Below are positions 8,762-17,892 of a DNA stretch of 64,000 bases, piece by piece (within the stretch, counting starts at the first letter, position 1; each line of letters opens with the position of its first letter). Source of the stretch: Roseibium porphyridii (GTDB taxonomy: Bacteria; Pseudomonadota; Alphaproteobacteria; Rhizobiales; Stappiaceae); NCBI RefSeq assembly GCF_026191725.2, contig NZ_CP120863.1, positions 1,840,001 through 1,904,000 of the forward strand. Reading direction: 5' to 3'. The notes below the pieces were generated by a model. It was not told where the DNA came from, ran no database searches, and was given only the letters and a program-made list of their open reading frames with translations. Made by a program: the position numbers and the translations under genes.

Positions 8762-9661
8762 ATGACCCAGCACCAGACAACCAATCTTAGTTCGAAAGAC
8801 AATGGCTATATCCGCCGCTTCACGCGAGTGATCGAATATATCTACGCCCACCTGGATGAAGATCCGGATCTTGCGACGCTCGCGAACGTGGCGGCCCTTT
8901 CACCCTGGCACTGGCACCGTGTCTGGCAGTCCACCTACGGTGAGTCCATCGTCGCCACGGTGAAACGGCTTCGGCTGCATCGTGCGGCTGCTGATCTTTC
9001 CTACACCGACCTTCCACTTTCCAAAGTCGCCAGCCGGGCCGGGTATGGCAGTCAAGAAGCCTTCTCGCGCAGCTTCAAACAATCATATGGCCAGAGCCCG
9101 TCGGTCTACCGTGCCGAAACGGTTTTGACCAAGCTGCAACCGGTCCTCGTCGATGCCCCAATCCCCAGCTTAAAAGGAACCGACCTCATGCATGATGTAA
9201 CTATCAAATCCCTGCCTTCCGAAACGCTTGCCGTATTGCCTCACAAAGGATCCTATCTGCAGATTGGTCAGGCTTTTGAAAAGCTGATCGGCATGCTGGT
9301 CACACGCAACCAGATCGGACAATCGGGTGCCATGAAGGCGCTCTACTATTCCGACCCGACCCGCGTTCCGGAAGACGAACTTCGGTCAGTTGCCGGTGTT
9401 GCCGTTACAGATGGATTTGCGATGACAGCCCCGCTCGAGGCGGTGGAAACGCGCGGTGGCGACTATGCGGTTCTTCATTACAAAGGTCCCTATGCCGATA
9501 TGCAAAAGGCTTATCGCTGGCTCTATGGCGAATGGCTAACGCAGTCCGGACGGGTGCCCGATGACGCGCCTTGTATGGAAGTCTATCTCAACAATCCGCG
9601 TGATACGGCCCCTGCTGATCTTCTGACCGATATCTGCCTGCCGCTCAAACCGGCCGCGTAA
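8762..9661 (+). CDS. AraC-family regulator with GyrI-like effector domain
   Basis: Transcription factor of 299 residues with the DNA-binding part first: a double helix-turn-helix over about residues 17-117 (LATLANVAALSPWHWHRVW and SKVASRAGYGSQEAFSRSF). A linker leads to a GyrI/SOUL-like small-molecule-binding domain over about 145-297 (VLPHKGSYLQIGQAFEKL, YAVLHYKGPY, EVYLNNP). This order is that of Rob/SAV-type regulators that respond to hydrophobic toxicants. It is divergent from the epimerase and convergent with the SLC13 permease; either neighbour may be its target. Confidence 0.9.
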   Translation: MTQHQTTNLSSKDNGYIRRFTRVIEYIYAHLDEDPDLATLANVAALSPWHWHRVWQSTYGESIVATVKRLRLHRAAADLSYTDLPLSKVASRAGYGSQEAFSRSFKQSYGQSPSVYRAETVLTKLQPVLVDAPIPSLKGTDLMHDVTIKSLPSETLAVLPHKGSYLQIGQAFEKLIGMLVTRNQIGQSGAMKALYYSDPTRVPEDELRSVAGVAVTDGFAMTAPLEAVETRGGDYAVLHYKGPYADMQKAYRWLYGEWLTQSGRVPDDAPCMEVYLNNPRDTAPADLLTDICLPLKPAA

Positions 9662-9667
9662 AATGGA

Positions 9668-11443
9668 TCAAAGTGGCCAGAAAACCAGGATCGCCGGTAT
9701 GGAAACGACCAGCACCAGCAGCTCAAGTGGCAAACCGATGCGCCAGTAGTCGCCGAAGCGATAACCGCCAGGCCCCATGATGATGGTGTTGTTCTTGTGG
9801 CCGATCGGCGTCAGGAAGGCGCAGGATGCAGCCACAGCGACCGCCATCAGGAAGGGATCCGAGTTGACACCCAAACTGCCTGCGATCTGGACAGATATCG
9901 GCGCCGCAATCAGGCAGGTGGCGACATTGTTCAGGAAATCCGACAGGGTCATGGTCACGACCATCAGCACGGCTAGCGTGATCCAGGCAGGGGCTCCCGC
10001 AGTCAGGGCAACGATGCCATCGGCAATCAGTTGAGCGTTGCCTGCATTTTCAAAGGCTTGCCCAAGAGGGATCAACGAACCAAGCAGCACAATGACCTTC
10101 CATTCAACGGCGGTATAAACCTCTGAACCGCTGATCAGCCCGGTTGCAGCATATAGAACGACGCATGCAGCCAGCGCGACGGGCAGATAGGCAAGACCGG
10201 CAACGGCAGCGGTAATAGCCAGAACAAAACCGGCGATGGCAAGCCAGGCCTTGTTGCGTTGGATCATGCCGGTCTTGCGCCCTTCCAGGGGCAAGACACC
10301 CAACCAGCTGCTGGCGTGATCGAGTCGATCTTCGGTACCGAGCATGAGGAGGACATCTCCCGGCCGGATAATCTCGTGACGCACCCTTTTCTGAATGCGG
10401 CGTCCCTGGCGGGAAATACCGAGCAGCGTGACGCTTTGTCCATAGAGCAGGCGCATGTCGAAGGCTGACCGTCCGATGATGCGCGCATTGTCGGGTACGA
10501 TGGCTTCAAGCAACGACAAGGCGCTTCCGCTCAAGCCGCCTTTGTGTCGCTCGGAGCCTGCGAATTCGAGTTTCGCTGCCCCCATGAAGGCCTCGATGGC
10601 CTTGGGATCGCCTTCCACGACGAGGAAGTCACCCGATTTGATCGGTTCGCGGCGCGCAAAGCCCCTGACACGCCTGCCGTTGCGGATCAGTCCAATGATG
10701 ACCACGTCCTTGTCGTCGGCAACGGGGTAGAGATCGCCGACACTAAGTGGCTTGTCATCCGGGATGTTTCCGACTTTGAGTTCCGCCGAGTACAGGCTTT
10801 CTGCAAATCCTTCCTGCTTGGGCGGCTTTCGAAAATGGGCAGGTAGCAGACGCCAGCCAAAAAGAGCGACAAAGGCGATCCCTGTCACGGCGACCACCAG
10901 TCCGACCGGAGCGAAATCAAACATCGCAAACGGTTGACCGAGTGCATCGGAGCGGTATTCGGCTATGACAATATTTGGAGGCGTACCAATCAAGGTGATC
11001 ATACCGCCGAGGATTGTTGCGAAAGACAAGGGCATCAAGGTCAGGCCCGGCGACCGCTCACCCTTGCGGGCTGCCTCAAGATCCAGCGGCATTAAAAGCG
11101 CAAGTGCCGCCACGTTGTTGATGATGCCTGAAAGCCCTGCGCCGACAACCGACATCAGGCCGATATGTCCGGAAAGGCTTCGCGAGGCAGATAAGAGATG
11201 TCCGGCAATTAGCTCGACAGCACCGGAATTCATAAGCCCGCGTGAAACAATCAGTACAAGTGCGATGATGATGACGGCAGGATGACCGAAGCCGGTAAAG
11301 ATTTCTCCCGACGGCACAAGACCAAGCAGCGCACCCAGAATGAGAGCTGCAAAAGCAATCAGGTCGAACCGGATGCGGCCCCAGACGAGCAGGGCAAAGA
11401 CGGCACCGAACAACACAAAAAGGGCGGTTTGATCGAATGTCAC
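9668..11443 (-). CDS. SLC13-family permease with two TrkA-C domains
   Basis: Sodium- or proton-coupled anion transporter of about 591 residues. Two hydrophobic halves (roughly residues 5-190 and 390-590) flank a soluble insert with two RCK/TrkA-C modules (PLSVGDLYPVADDKDVVI..DFLVVEGDP and FDMRLLYGQSV..GDVLLMLG). The family carries sulfate, thiosulfate, taurine or dicarboxylates; the substrate cannot be chosen here. The GTG at 11443 has CGGAG just upstream; a TTG at 11476 would add 11 residues. It ends 6 bases from the convergent AraC gene. Confidence 0.85.
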   Translation of the reverse strand: MTFDQTALFVLFGAVFALLVWGRIRFDLIAFAALILGALLGLVPSGEIFTGFGHPAVIIIALVLIVSRGLMNSGAVELIAGHLLSASRSLSGHIGLMSVVGAGLSGIINNVAALALLMPLDLEAARKGERSPGLTLMPLSFATILGGMITLIGTPPNIVIAEYRSDALGQPFAMFDFAPVGLVVAVTGIAFVALFGWRLLPAHFRKPPKQEGFAESLYSAELKVGNIPDDKPLSVGDLYPVADDKDVVIIGLIRNGRRVRGFARREPIKSGDFLVVEGDPKAIEAFMGAAKLEFAGSERHKGGLSGSALSLLEAIVPDNARIIGRSAFDMRLLYGQSVTLLGISRQGRRIQKRVRHEIIRPGDVLLMLGTEDRLDHASSWLGVLPLEGRKTGMIQRNKAWLAIAGFVLAITAAVAGLAYLPVALAACVVLYAATGLISGSEVYTAVEWKVIVLLGSLIPLGQAFENAGNAQLIADGIVALTAGAPAWITLAVLMVVTMTLSDFLNNVATCLIAAPISVQIAGSLGVNSDPFLMAVAVAASCAFLTPIGHKNNTIIMGPGGYRFGDYWRIGLPLELLVLVVSIPAILVFWPL

Positions 11444-11512
11444 GTAAGCTCCGGCGGATGCGGCCCCAATTTGCAATAGCCGGTTTTAGGACGAATTGCC
11501 GAGATTCGCCAG

Positions 11513-11558
11513 AAAAAGGCCGTCGATTGGATTTCGACCCTTCGGTCGCCGGCCTTTT
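11513..11558 (-). terminator. Probable terminator of the small membrane protein gene
   Basis: Long hairpin with AAAAGGCCG (11514-11522) paired to CGGCCTTTT (11550-11558) and a possible inner stem. Read on the minus strand it finishes in a run of T, so it would end the 11641-11862 transcript before the SLC13 gene. Confidence 0.55.
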
Positions 11559-11640
11559 CGCGCGTTTTTTGGAGTTTCCGGCATGACGTCTGCCCGGTGC
11601 TTTGACCGGGCCGTACGACACGTGACTTCAAAGCGCCGGG

Positions 11641-11862
11641 TCAGCTTGTTGCAACCTTCTTGTCCTCACCGGGTGCAAGGGCGCTGGCAGCAAGCAGGAT
11701 CGACATGGCAACGGCTCCGATGCCGATGATCGCCAGTCCCAGCGTTGCAAAAGCGGAAACCAGAAGGCCGCCGACAAGGAGACCGGCAATCCCGGCGAGG
11801 GCTGCGCCACAGCGCCGAAGAGCAGTCTTGCCGGTTTCAAGGTAGGAATTCATGGTATTCAT
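11641..11862 (-). CDS. Small membrane protein of unknown function
   Basis: A 73-residue protein that I cannot place in a named family. After a short polar N-terminus (NSYLETGKTALRR) come about 45 hydrophobic, Gly/Ala-rich residues, enough for two membrane helices (AALAGIAGLLVGGLLVSAFAT and LAIIGIGAVAMSILLAASAL), and a charged tail (GEDKKVATS). The ATG at 11862 has GGAG six bases upstream; a second ATG at 11853 is possible. It lies 77 bases downstream of the PepSY gene on the same strand and may belong to that transcript. Confidence 0.65.
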   Translation of the reverse strand: MNTMNSYLETGKTALRRCGAALAGIAGLLVGGLLVSAFATLGLAIIGIGAVAMSILLAASALAPGEDKKVATS

Positions 11863-11939
11863 ATCAGTCTCCAAAGTTAGCTTTACGGGATTGGAAATGA
11901 GCAGCGGGAAGGGACCCACTGCTCCATTTGAGGTCGAGG

Positions 11940-12293
11940 TCACCCCTTCTCTTGAGTGCCGGCTTTCTTGTCTTTGCCGCCGAACCACGCATGGTCGTTG
12001 TCTTTTTCCACGGATAGAACCTCACCTGTCGCTGCGTCGATCAACACTTCCACTTCATCTGCGTCGGTGTTGATTTCGACTTCAAAGACAGTCTTGCCGT
12101 CCTCGTTTTCCAGCGTGATTTCCTCAATTGCCCCGGGCTGTGCCGCAAGTGCGATTTCGGAGACCTGCGCGATGGAAAGGTCGGACTGAAGCGGGGCGTC
12201 CGATGCATTTTTCTGAGCGGCAATGGCAAGGGAGGTACCCGTCAGCCCAACTGCGATCAGGCTGGCTGCAAAAATCTTGGCGGTGGTTTTCAT
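11940..12293 (-). CDS. Secreted PepSY-domain protein
   Basis: A 117-residue periplasmic protein with a signal peptide (KIFAASLIAVGLTGTSLAIAAQ) and one PepSY unit: IAQVSEIALAAQPGAIEEITLENEDGK.. followed by FEVEINTDADEVEVLIDAATGEVL. PepSY modules often sit beside two-component systems and can sense or modulate envelope proteins. The charged C-terminus (KDKKAGTQEKG) is odd but harmless. It is divergent from the response regulator/kinase pair 205 bases away, the common arrangement in which the kinase system controls the PepSY gene. Confidence 0.85.
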   Translation of the reverse strand: MKTTAKIFAASLIAVGLTGTSLAIAAQKNASDAPLQSDLSIAQVSEIALAAQPGAIEEITLENEDGKTVFEVEINTDADEVEVLIDAATGEVLSVEKDNDHAWFGGKDKKAGTQEKG

Positions 12294-12497
12294 GTCTTCG
12301 TCCTCTTGGGTTGTCTGCGGCGGCGTCGTGCCCTCCGATGACCAAGAGATAAGCGATGGAGTTTGCCCGCCTCTGGCGCGAAATATACATTTTTGTAAAG
12401 AAGCGAAATTCGGTTTCCTCATTGAGATCGAACGTTGTACGCCTTGAAAGGAAGGGCGGCATAAGGACCGTCTAAGGCCAAGGACATTGAACTGAAG

Positions 12498-13175
12498 ATG
12501 CGCATTTTGCTTCTTGAAGATGATAGTGGCATCGGCAAGTGGGTGCATTCCAGCCTCAGCGAGGCTGGTCATGTTGTCGACTGGGTTTCGGATGGAAGAG
12601 AAGCGCTGGCAAGTGCGACGACTGGAGATTTCGATGTCATTGTGCTCGACCGGATGACGCCAGGTATTGACGGATTGTCGGTTCTGAAGGCCATTCGAGC
12701 CTCTAAAAACAGCACACCTGTCTTGTTTCTGACAGCTATGGAAGCAGTTGAAGACAGGGTCGAAGGCCTTGAGGCAGGCGCGGACGACTACCTGACCAAG
12801 CCTTTCGCCTCTAGCGAGTTGCTGGCACGGATTGCAGCGCTTGGCCGTCGCAGGTCTTCTGTTCCAGATGCAGAGCCGGTGAAGCTCAAATCGGGCGATC
12901 TTGAATTGGATCTCTTGAAACAGACTTGCGTCCGACAGGGGCAGAAAATCGATCTCAACGCGAAAGAATTCCGTCTTCTCGAAGTGTTCATGCGCAACGA
13001 GGGCCGGGTCCTGACCCGGGCGATGCTTCTTGAGCGTGTGTGGGATATCAACTTCGACCCGACAAGCAGTGTCGTTGAAACTCATATCAGCCGATTGCGC
13101 GCAAAGATCGAAAAACCGTTCGAGGGATCTCTGATCCGGACGAAGCGAGGAGCAGGCTATGTCTTCGAAGTGTGA
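12498..13175 (+). CDS. OmpR/PhoB-family response regulator
   Basis: DNA-binding response regulator of 225 residues. Receiver domain about 1-115 with the phosphate-accepting Asp in VIVLDRMTPG (about D51), acidic pair ED in LLLEDDSG and Lys in YLTKPFA; winged-helix domain about 125-223 (AKEFRLLEVFMRNEGRVLTRAMLLERVW, THISRLRAKIEKP). The ribosome site before the ATG is weak. It is followed 36 bases later by its kinase and lies divergent from the PepSY gene, which is its likely target. Confidence 0.94.
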   Translation: MRILLLEDDSGIGKWVHSSLSEAGHVVDWVSDGREALASATTGDFDVIVLDRMTPGIDGLSVLKAIRASKNSTPVLFLTAMEAVEDRVEGLEAGADDYLTKPFASSELLARIAALGRRRSSVPDAEPVKLKSGDLELDLLKQTCVRQGQKIDLNAKEFRLLEVFMRNEGRVLTRAMLLERVWDINFDPTSSVVETHISRLRAKIEKPFEGSLIRTKRGAGYVFEV

Positions 13176-13211
13176 TCCGGAAAATCGGGTATCTGACCGG
13201 AGCATCTGCTG

Positions 13212-14546
13212 TTGAAACTGCTTAATCAGATACGAGCCCTGATGCAGATGTCGGTCCTGCGTCAGACTGTGCAGCTCACGCTTGTCTTCCTCGTTATTGT
13301 CGCTTTTGCAGGATTCGTGTCGATCCTCTTCATCGACCGGGAGATCAATGCCCGCATAGATGCTGAACTGGAAACCCGTTTGGCCGATGTTGCTGGCAGG
13401 ATCGCTGCGATCGGCCCGGATAATGCCCTTTTCTATGAAACCGAAGACCGGTTTGTTGCCTTTCAGGGACCTGGCGGCGCAACGTATGGCGCCTTGGCTA
13501 AGCTTACCGAGAACAGGCCGGGACTGAGGACCATCAAACTTGGTCGAAAGGTTGTTGGTGAGGATCTCGACGGTATCTGGCGCGTGTATATCGCACAGGC
13601 GGCAGGTGGTACTTTGGCTGTCGGGACGAACCTTGACGATCGGGATGACTATCTGGAGGTCCTGATCAATATCTTCGCTGTATCGGGCGGTTTGACACTC
13701 GTTGCCATGCTGGGGATCGGAGGCCTTTTGGGTTGGCGGGCGCAACGGCGTTTGTCCGCCATCTCAGGAGTGCTCGACAAGGTGGCTGCAGGTGACTTGA
13801 CGGCGCGGATCGAACCAGGGTCCGGCAGTGATGATTTCGTTCGTCTGTCGCGATCGATCGATCAGACAACATCTCAGCTGGAAATCCTGCTGCGACAGAC
13901 ACGAAACCTGACGGCCAATATTGCGCATGACCTGAAGACACCCCTGACCCGTTTGCGTGGCCAGCTGGAAATGATTGAAGCGACAGCGGCCGACGAAGAT
14001 GCGATCAGCGTGGCGATGGAACAGACTGACGAGATCATCGACCTGTTCGAGGCCTTGCTGCGCATTGCCAAGCTTGAATCTGGTGAACACCGGCAGAGGT
14101 TCGAGACCCTCAGTCCCGCCAGGCTTGCCGAGGAAACGGCGGACATTTACCGGGCGGTCATAGAAGACAGTGGCCGGAGCTTCGATCTTGTTGTTCAAGA
14201 AACGGAGGCCATTTCAGGGGACCGGCGCTTGATCCTGCAAGCCGTCGCCAATCTGATTGAAAACAGTTTGAAACACACGCCGGAGAGCGCGCGTCTCACA
14301 CTCATTGCGCGGGGCAAAAGCCTTGTCCTTGCAGACACAGGTCCGGGAATACCGGAACATCTTTATGGCCGCGTGCTGGAGCCGATGTACCGGCTTGAGG
14401 AAAGTCGAACAACGCCCGGTGCAGGCCTTGGTCTGGCCCTTGTCAAAACCATCACAAACCTGCATCGGGCAGAGCTTTCAATGGCCTCAAGTCAACCGGA
14501 CGCTCCTGAACGAAAAGGATTGAGAATAGAAATCCGGTTTCCGTGA
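13212..14546 (+). CDS. Sensor histidine kinase
   Basis: Membrane histidine kinase of 444 residues partnering the preceding response regulator. Two membrane helices (about 19-40 and 152-175) flank a periplasmic sensor of about 110 residues; then HAMP, a HisKA domain with the phospho-acceptor His in NIAHDLKTPLTRLRG, an N-box (VANLIENSLKH), and G-boxes (LADTGPGIPEH, GAGLGLALVK). The likely start is TTG at 13212, with GGAG nine bases upstream; an ATG further in is possible. The gene has no terminator that I can see before the small ORF at 14814. Confidence 0.92.
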   Translation: MKLLNQIRALMQMSVLRQTVQLTLVFLVIVAFAGFVSILFIDREINARIDAELETRLADVAGRIAAIGPDNALFYETEDRFVAFQGPGGATYGALAKLTENRPGLRTIKLGRKVVGEDLDGIWRVYIAQAAGGTLAVGTNLDDRDDYLEVLINIFAVSGGLTLVAMLGIGGLLGWRAQRRLSAISGVLDKVAAGDLTARIEPGSGSDDFVRLSRSIDQTTSQLEILLRQTRNLTANIAHDLKTPLTRLRGQLEMIEATAADEDAISVAMEQTDEIIDLFEALLRIAKLESGEHRQRFETLSPARLAEETADIYRAVIEDSGRSFDLVVQETEAISGDRRLILQAVANLIENSLKHTPESARLTLIARGKSLVLADTGPGIPEHLYGRVLEPMYRLEESRTTPGAGLGLALVKTITNLHRAELSMASSQPDAPERKGLRIEIRFP

Positions 14547-14779
14547 TCCAGAACTCGTGCCTCTCGGTCGGGGAAAATTGCCTATCTCTCAAAGAGGGTG
14601 ACGATTGTTGATCCGGACACACGCGGTCGGAACGCAGGACGTCCCATTCGATGACGTGATCTGAATCCGATATGGGACAGGGGAGTGGCCTCATTCTGAT
14701 CGCGCACTTCAAACATGACGAAACGTTAATCTCAGAACAATGGACCCGTGCGTTTTCATACCCATATTTCCAGTAGGAA

Positions 14780-14793
14780 ACGGCGAAAGCCGT
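14780..14793. promoter_or_regulatory. GAAA-tetraloop hairpin and TATAAT box upstream of small ORF
   Basis: ACGGC-GAAA-GCCGT forms a compact stem with a GNRA loop; a TATAAT hexamer follows at 14793-14798. It lies 20 bases before the 55-residue ORF. Whether it acts as an RNA hairpin, part of a promoter, or chance is unknown. Confidence 0.35.
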
Positions 14794-14813
14794 ATAATGG
14801 AAAGGAAAGGAAA

Positions 14814-14981
14814 ATGACCCGCGAGAACAATCGTTTTTACGAAGTGGACGATTTGTTGAAAAAGTATGGCGTGCCAAGAACGAATTGGGTTGCTCGCCTG
14901 CGCCGACCTGAGAACAGCGACAAATGGCGGAACCACAAAGGCCCCAATCCGCTGCTGATGCTCGGTCTGGATCGAAGCTGA
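14814..14981 (+). CDS. Small basic protein of unknown function
   Basis: A 55-residue ORF with a strong purine-rich ribosome site (GGAAAGGAAAGG) just before the ATG. The product is charged and basic (NNRFYEVDDLLKKYGV, WVARLRRPENSDKW) with a predicted helix and an Arg/Trp-rich end, and resembles no family that I can name. Being short and between unrelated genes, it is supported mainly by its ribosome site and by amino-acid composition. About 267 bases without another gene precede it (14547-14813). Confidence 0.55.
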   Translation: MTRENNRFYEVDDLLKKYGVPRTNWVARLRRPENSDKWRNHKGPNPLLMLGLDRS

Positions 14982-15044
14982 GCGTAGAACCAAAACAAGG
15001 GCATCCTGCTTGCCGAAAAGTTGGCAATCCAGGATGCCGAACTG

Positions 15045-15728
15045 TTAGCCAACCGCGACCCGCAGCTCGGGCAATCCTTCTATGGTCGCCAGGAGCACGT
15101 CGCCTTTGGAAACGGGACCGACACCGGCAGGTGTTCCCGTCAAAATGACGTCACCAGCGCCCAGTTGGAAAAGCTCGGACAATTTTGCGATGATCTCAGG
15201 GACTTTCCAGATCAGCTGGTTAAGGTCGCCGTCCTGACGAATGTCACCATTGACGGTGAGTGAAATCTTGCCATCGCTCAGAAAACCGCAATCGGCGGCC
15301 GGAACAATCCGGCCGACTGGGGCTGAACGTTCAAATGCCTTTCCGGCTTCCCAGGGACGGCCAGCCTTTTTGGCCGCACCTTGTAAGTCTCGCCGGGTCA
15401 TGTCCAGAGCAACCGCATACCCATAAACGTGTTGAAGTGCGTTTTCGGCCTTGATATTGGCGTTACCCGATTTCAACATCACCGCCAGTTCTACCTCGTG
15501 ATGAACATCCTGGCTGAGTGGGGGATAAGGAAACGTTCCGGAGGGATCGAGATCGTCCGGGTTTTTCTGGAAGAAAAACGGGGGTTCCTTGTCAGGGTCA
15601 TGACCCATCTCAACAGCATGCGCCGCGTAGTTCCGACCGACACAATAGACCCGTCGCACGGGAAACCCGAGTTTACTGTCGCTGATTGGCAATATGGCGG
15701 GTTGCGGGGCGGGAAACACCGTCGGCAT
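15045..15728 (-). CDS. Fumarylacetoacetate hydrolase family protein
   Basis: FAH-fold hydrolase of 227 residues, close to FAHD1-type acylpyruvases and fumaryl/maleyl-pyruvate hydrolases. CVGRNYAAHAVEMG opens the catalytic domain; HHEVELAVML supplies the Glu-x-Glu metal ligands and YGYAVALDMTRRDLQ the Asp; TGTPAGVGPV is the terminal signature. It probably cleaves a C-C bond in an acylpyruvate or decarboxylates oxaloacetate. Neighbours give no pathway. It lies upstream of nothing obvious; pcp follows on the opposite side, same strand, 112 bases away. Confidence 0.88.
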   Translation of the reverse strand: MPTVFPAPQPAILPISDSKLGFPVRRVYCVGRNYAAHAVEMGHDPDKEPPFFFQKNPDDLDPSGTFPYPPLSQDVHHEVELAVMLKSGNANIKAENALQHVYGYAVALDMTRRDLQGAAKKAGRPWEAGKAFERSAPVGRIVPAADCGFLSDGKISLTVNGDIRQDGDLNQLIWKVPEIIAKLSELFQLGAGDVILTGTPAGVGPVSKGDVLLATIEGLPELRVAVG

Positions 15729-15840
15729 GGTTCGACCTTCCTGAAATGGCGATGACCGTCTGTTTGCCGCATCCCATCATTTCTGTCGAGTGACACCTGC
15801 GACGCACCTCTATCAAAGGCCGACACCTACGCACTGTGGA

Positions 15841-16509
15841 TCAGATCTGCAATCGACCGGAAACAGGCACGTTCAGATCATTTTGATGGCTTGCCAGGGC
15901 TTCTATCGCAAGGCGAAGGCCTTCTGCCGACGTCTGCGCAGACATGCTGGGTGCTCCGAGATTTCCTTCCATCGCCGCCACTTGTGGCAGGTGAGGCAGG
16001 TGCACCCAACCAGCGCGAACTTTGCTCTCAGTCTCAGCAAGGTGATGCATAACACCGTAGAAAAGGTGATTGCAGCAGAAAGTTCCGGCCGTATCGGAAA
16101 TGTCAGCGGGAATACCGCCCGCGCGCATTGCCTTGACCATCGCGCGGACCGGAAGTGTGCTTTGGTAGGCGAGGGGACCGTCTTTGACGGTTGGCTGGTC
16201 CTGCAAAGCCACGCCAGCATTGTCTTTCAAACCGTAGCGGGTGGCATCGTTGAAATTCATCGCAAAGCGTTCAACGGTTATCGTGGCACGTCCGCCAAAT
16301 TCTCCCATCATTACGACGGCATCAGCACCAGTTTTCTGTAGTGCATCCTTGACGGCTTCGATGCATACGAAAAACGTATTCGGGATAATTTTCGATACAA
16401 TGCGGGTGTCGGCCACGACATCGCCGTCCAGAAGCCTTGCAACTTGTTCGGCCGGATTGACCGGTGTGTTGCCAAATGCCTCAAATCCCGTCAACAGCAA
16501 TGACTTCAT
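15841..16509 (-). CDS. pcp: Pyroglutamyl-peptidase I
   Basis: Cysteine peptidase that removes N-terminal pyroglutamate from peptides, 222 residues. The family opening LLTGFEAFGNTPVNPAE is present, and the catalytic triad can be read as E80 (ATITVERFA), C146 (GTFCCNH) and H170 (GWVHLP). A Cys precedes the catalytic Cys where Val is more usual. Cytosolic, alone; 169 bases lie between it and the ychF end, with no gene that I can see. Confidence 0.92.
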   Translation of the reverse strand: MKSLLLTGFEAFGNTPVNPAEQVARLLDGDVVADTRIVSKIIPNTFFVCIEAVKDALQKTGADAVVMMGEFGGRATITVERFAMNFNDATRYGLKDNAGVALQDQPTVKDGPLAYQSTLPVRAMVKAMRAGGIPADISDTAGTFCCNHLFYGVMHHLAETESKVRAGWVHLPHLPQVAAMEGNLGAPSMSAQTSAEGLRLAIEALASHQNDLNVPVSGRLQI

Positions 16510-16678
16510 GCGACTATATCCTGTTCAGGCGGATGCGCTGTAGCATGGCACGCGCGGTCCCCATTAGCCGACCGGCGTCGCTGCAATCAGCCTGCAAAGC
16601 CAAATCGCCCGACATGCACTCCACACCGGATCCATTTTGCGCAACAGTCAGACGGTTTTCAGCTGCAGAGTGCCCTTA

Positions 16679-17779
16679 TCAGGTGTTGAACTTGAAGAGC
16701 AGTACATCACCATCCTTGACGATATACTCCTTGCCTTCATCCCTTGCCTTGCCTGCCTCCTTGGCAGCATTTTCACCGCCAAGAGAAACATAGTCGTCAT
16801 AGGCAATTGTTTGGGCACGAATGAAACCGCGTTCGAAGTCCGTGTGGATGACACCGGCGGCACCGGGGGCTTTTGTGCCTTCCGTGATTGTCCAGGCACG
16901 GGTTTCCTTGGGGCCAGCGGTAAAATAGGTGATCAGACCGAGCAGGTCGTAGCCAGCGCGGATCATGCGATCGAGGCCCGGTTCTTCCAGTCCGATGGTT
17001 TCCAGAAACTCGTCCTGTTCCTCATTGTCGAGTTGAGAAATCTCGGCTTCGATTGCGGCCGATATCACCACGGCGACAGCGCCTTCTTCCTTGGCCCTCG
17101 CCATAACCTTTTCGGTAAATGCGTTCCCGGTTGCTGCTGAAGCCTCATCAACGTTGCAGACGTAAAGAACCGGCTTTGAGGTCAGCAGGTTCAAACCCTT
17201 CAAGAGCTTTGCTTCCTCTGCGTCTGCAGTTTCCAGCATGCGCGCCGGTTTGCCGTCCTGCAACAAGGCAAGGGCTGCCTCCATGATCGGCAATACGACT
17301 TTTGCTTCCTTGTCGCCGCCCGTCGCTTTTTTCTTCAAAGGGGCGATACGGCGCTCAAGGCTTTCCATATCCGCGACCATGAGCTCGGTTTCTACCGTTT
17401 CGGCATCCGCAAGCGGATCAATCGCACCGTCGACATGGGTGATGTCATCATCTTCAAAGCACCGCAGCACATGAGCGATGGCATCGACTTCGCGAATGTT
17501 GGCCAGAAACTGGTTGCCAAGACCTTCACCCTTGGAAGCTCCGCGCACCAGACCGGCAATGTCGACGAAAGTAATTCGGGTCGGGATGACTTCCTTCGAA
17601 GCCGCAATATCGCGGATCGCATAAAGGCGCGGGTCAGGAACGGCAACTTCACCCGTATTCGGCTCGATCGTGCAGAAGGGATAGTTGGCGGCCTGGGCCG
17701 CGGCTGTTTTCGTGAGCGCGTTGAAGAGCGTGGACTTGCCGACATTCGGCAGTCCGACAATGCCGCACTGGAAACCCAT
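16679..17779 (-). CDS. ychF: YchF/OLA1-family ribosome-associated ATPase
   Basis: Obg-like P-loop protein of 366 residues that prefers ATP over GTP. G1 is [14 protein letters not shown], the switch region includes [11 protein letters not shown]3 is [17 protein letters not shown], and a NVDE-type G4 replaces NKxD, as in the family. A TGS-like C-terminal domain ([31 protein letters not shown]) follows a coiled insert. In Rhizobiales it normally follows rplY and pth; here an RNase T2 gene lies between pth and ychF. Confidence 0.96.
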   Translation of the reverse strand: MGFQCGIVGLPNVGKSTLFNALTKTAAAQAANYPFCTIEPNTGEVAVPDPRLYAIRDIAASKEVIPTRITFVDIAGLVRGASKGEGLGNQFLANIREVDAIAHVLRCFEDDDITHVDGAIDPLADAETVETELMVADMESLERRIAPLKKKATGGDKEAKVVLPIMEAALALLQDGKPARMLETADAEEAKLLKGLNLLTSKPVLYVCNVDEASAATGNAFTEKVMARAKEEGAVAVVISAAIEAEISQLDNEEQDEFLETIGLEEPGLDRMIRAGYDLLGLITYFTAGPKETRAWTITEGTKAPGAAGVIHTDFERGFIRAQTIAYDDYVSLGGENAAKEAGKARDEGKEYIVKDGDVLLFKFNT

Positions 17780-17892
17780 GGGAGTTCGCTTTCGGTTTGG
17801 TCTGAAACTGTTGCCGGGCTACATGCCCGAGCCTTGACGGCAGGTCAAGACTTTGAGCGACGAGTTCAGACACGGAAGGCTGAACCGTTGCG

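Noticed and set aside
6684..8802. Longer N-termini for MaoC 1 and the epimerase
   Set aside because: The in-frame extensions cover neighbouring genes or promoters, lack family similarity, and better starts with ribosome sites exist at 6683 and 8580.
11940..13745. A 601-codon open frame on the minus strand running from the PepSY gene across the response-regulator and into the kinase gene
   Set aside because: The first 117 codons from the 3' end are the real PepSY gene; the rest is antisense to well-supported genes and reads as a low-complexity, Arg/His-rich shadow with no domain.
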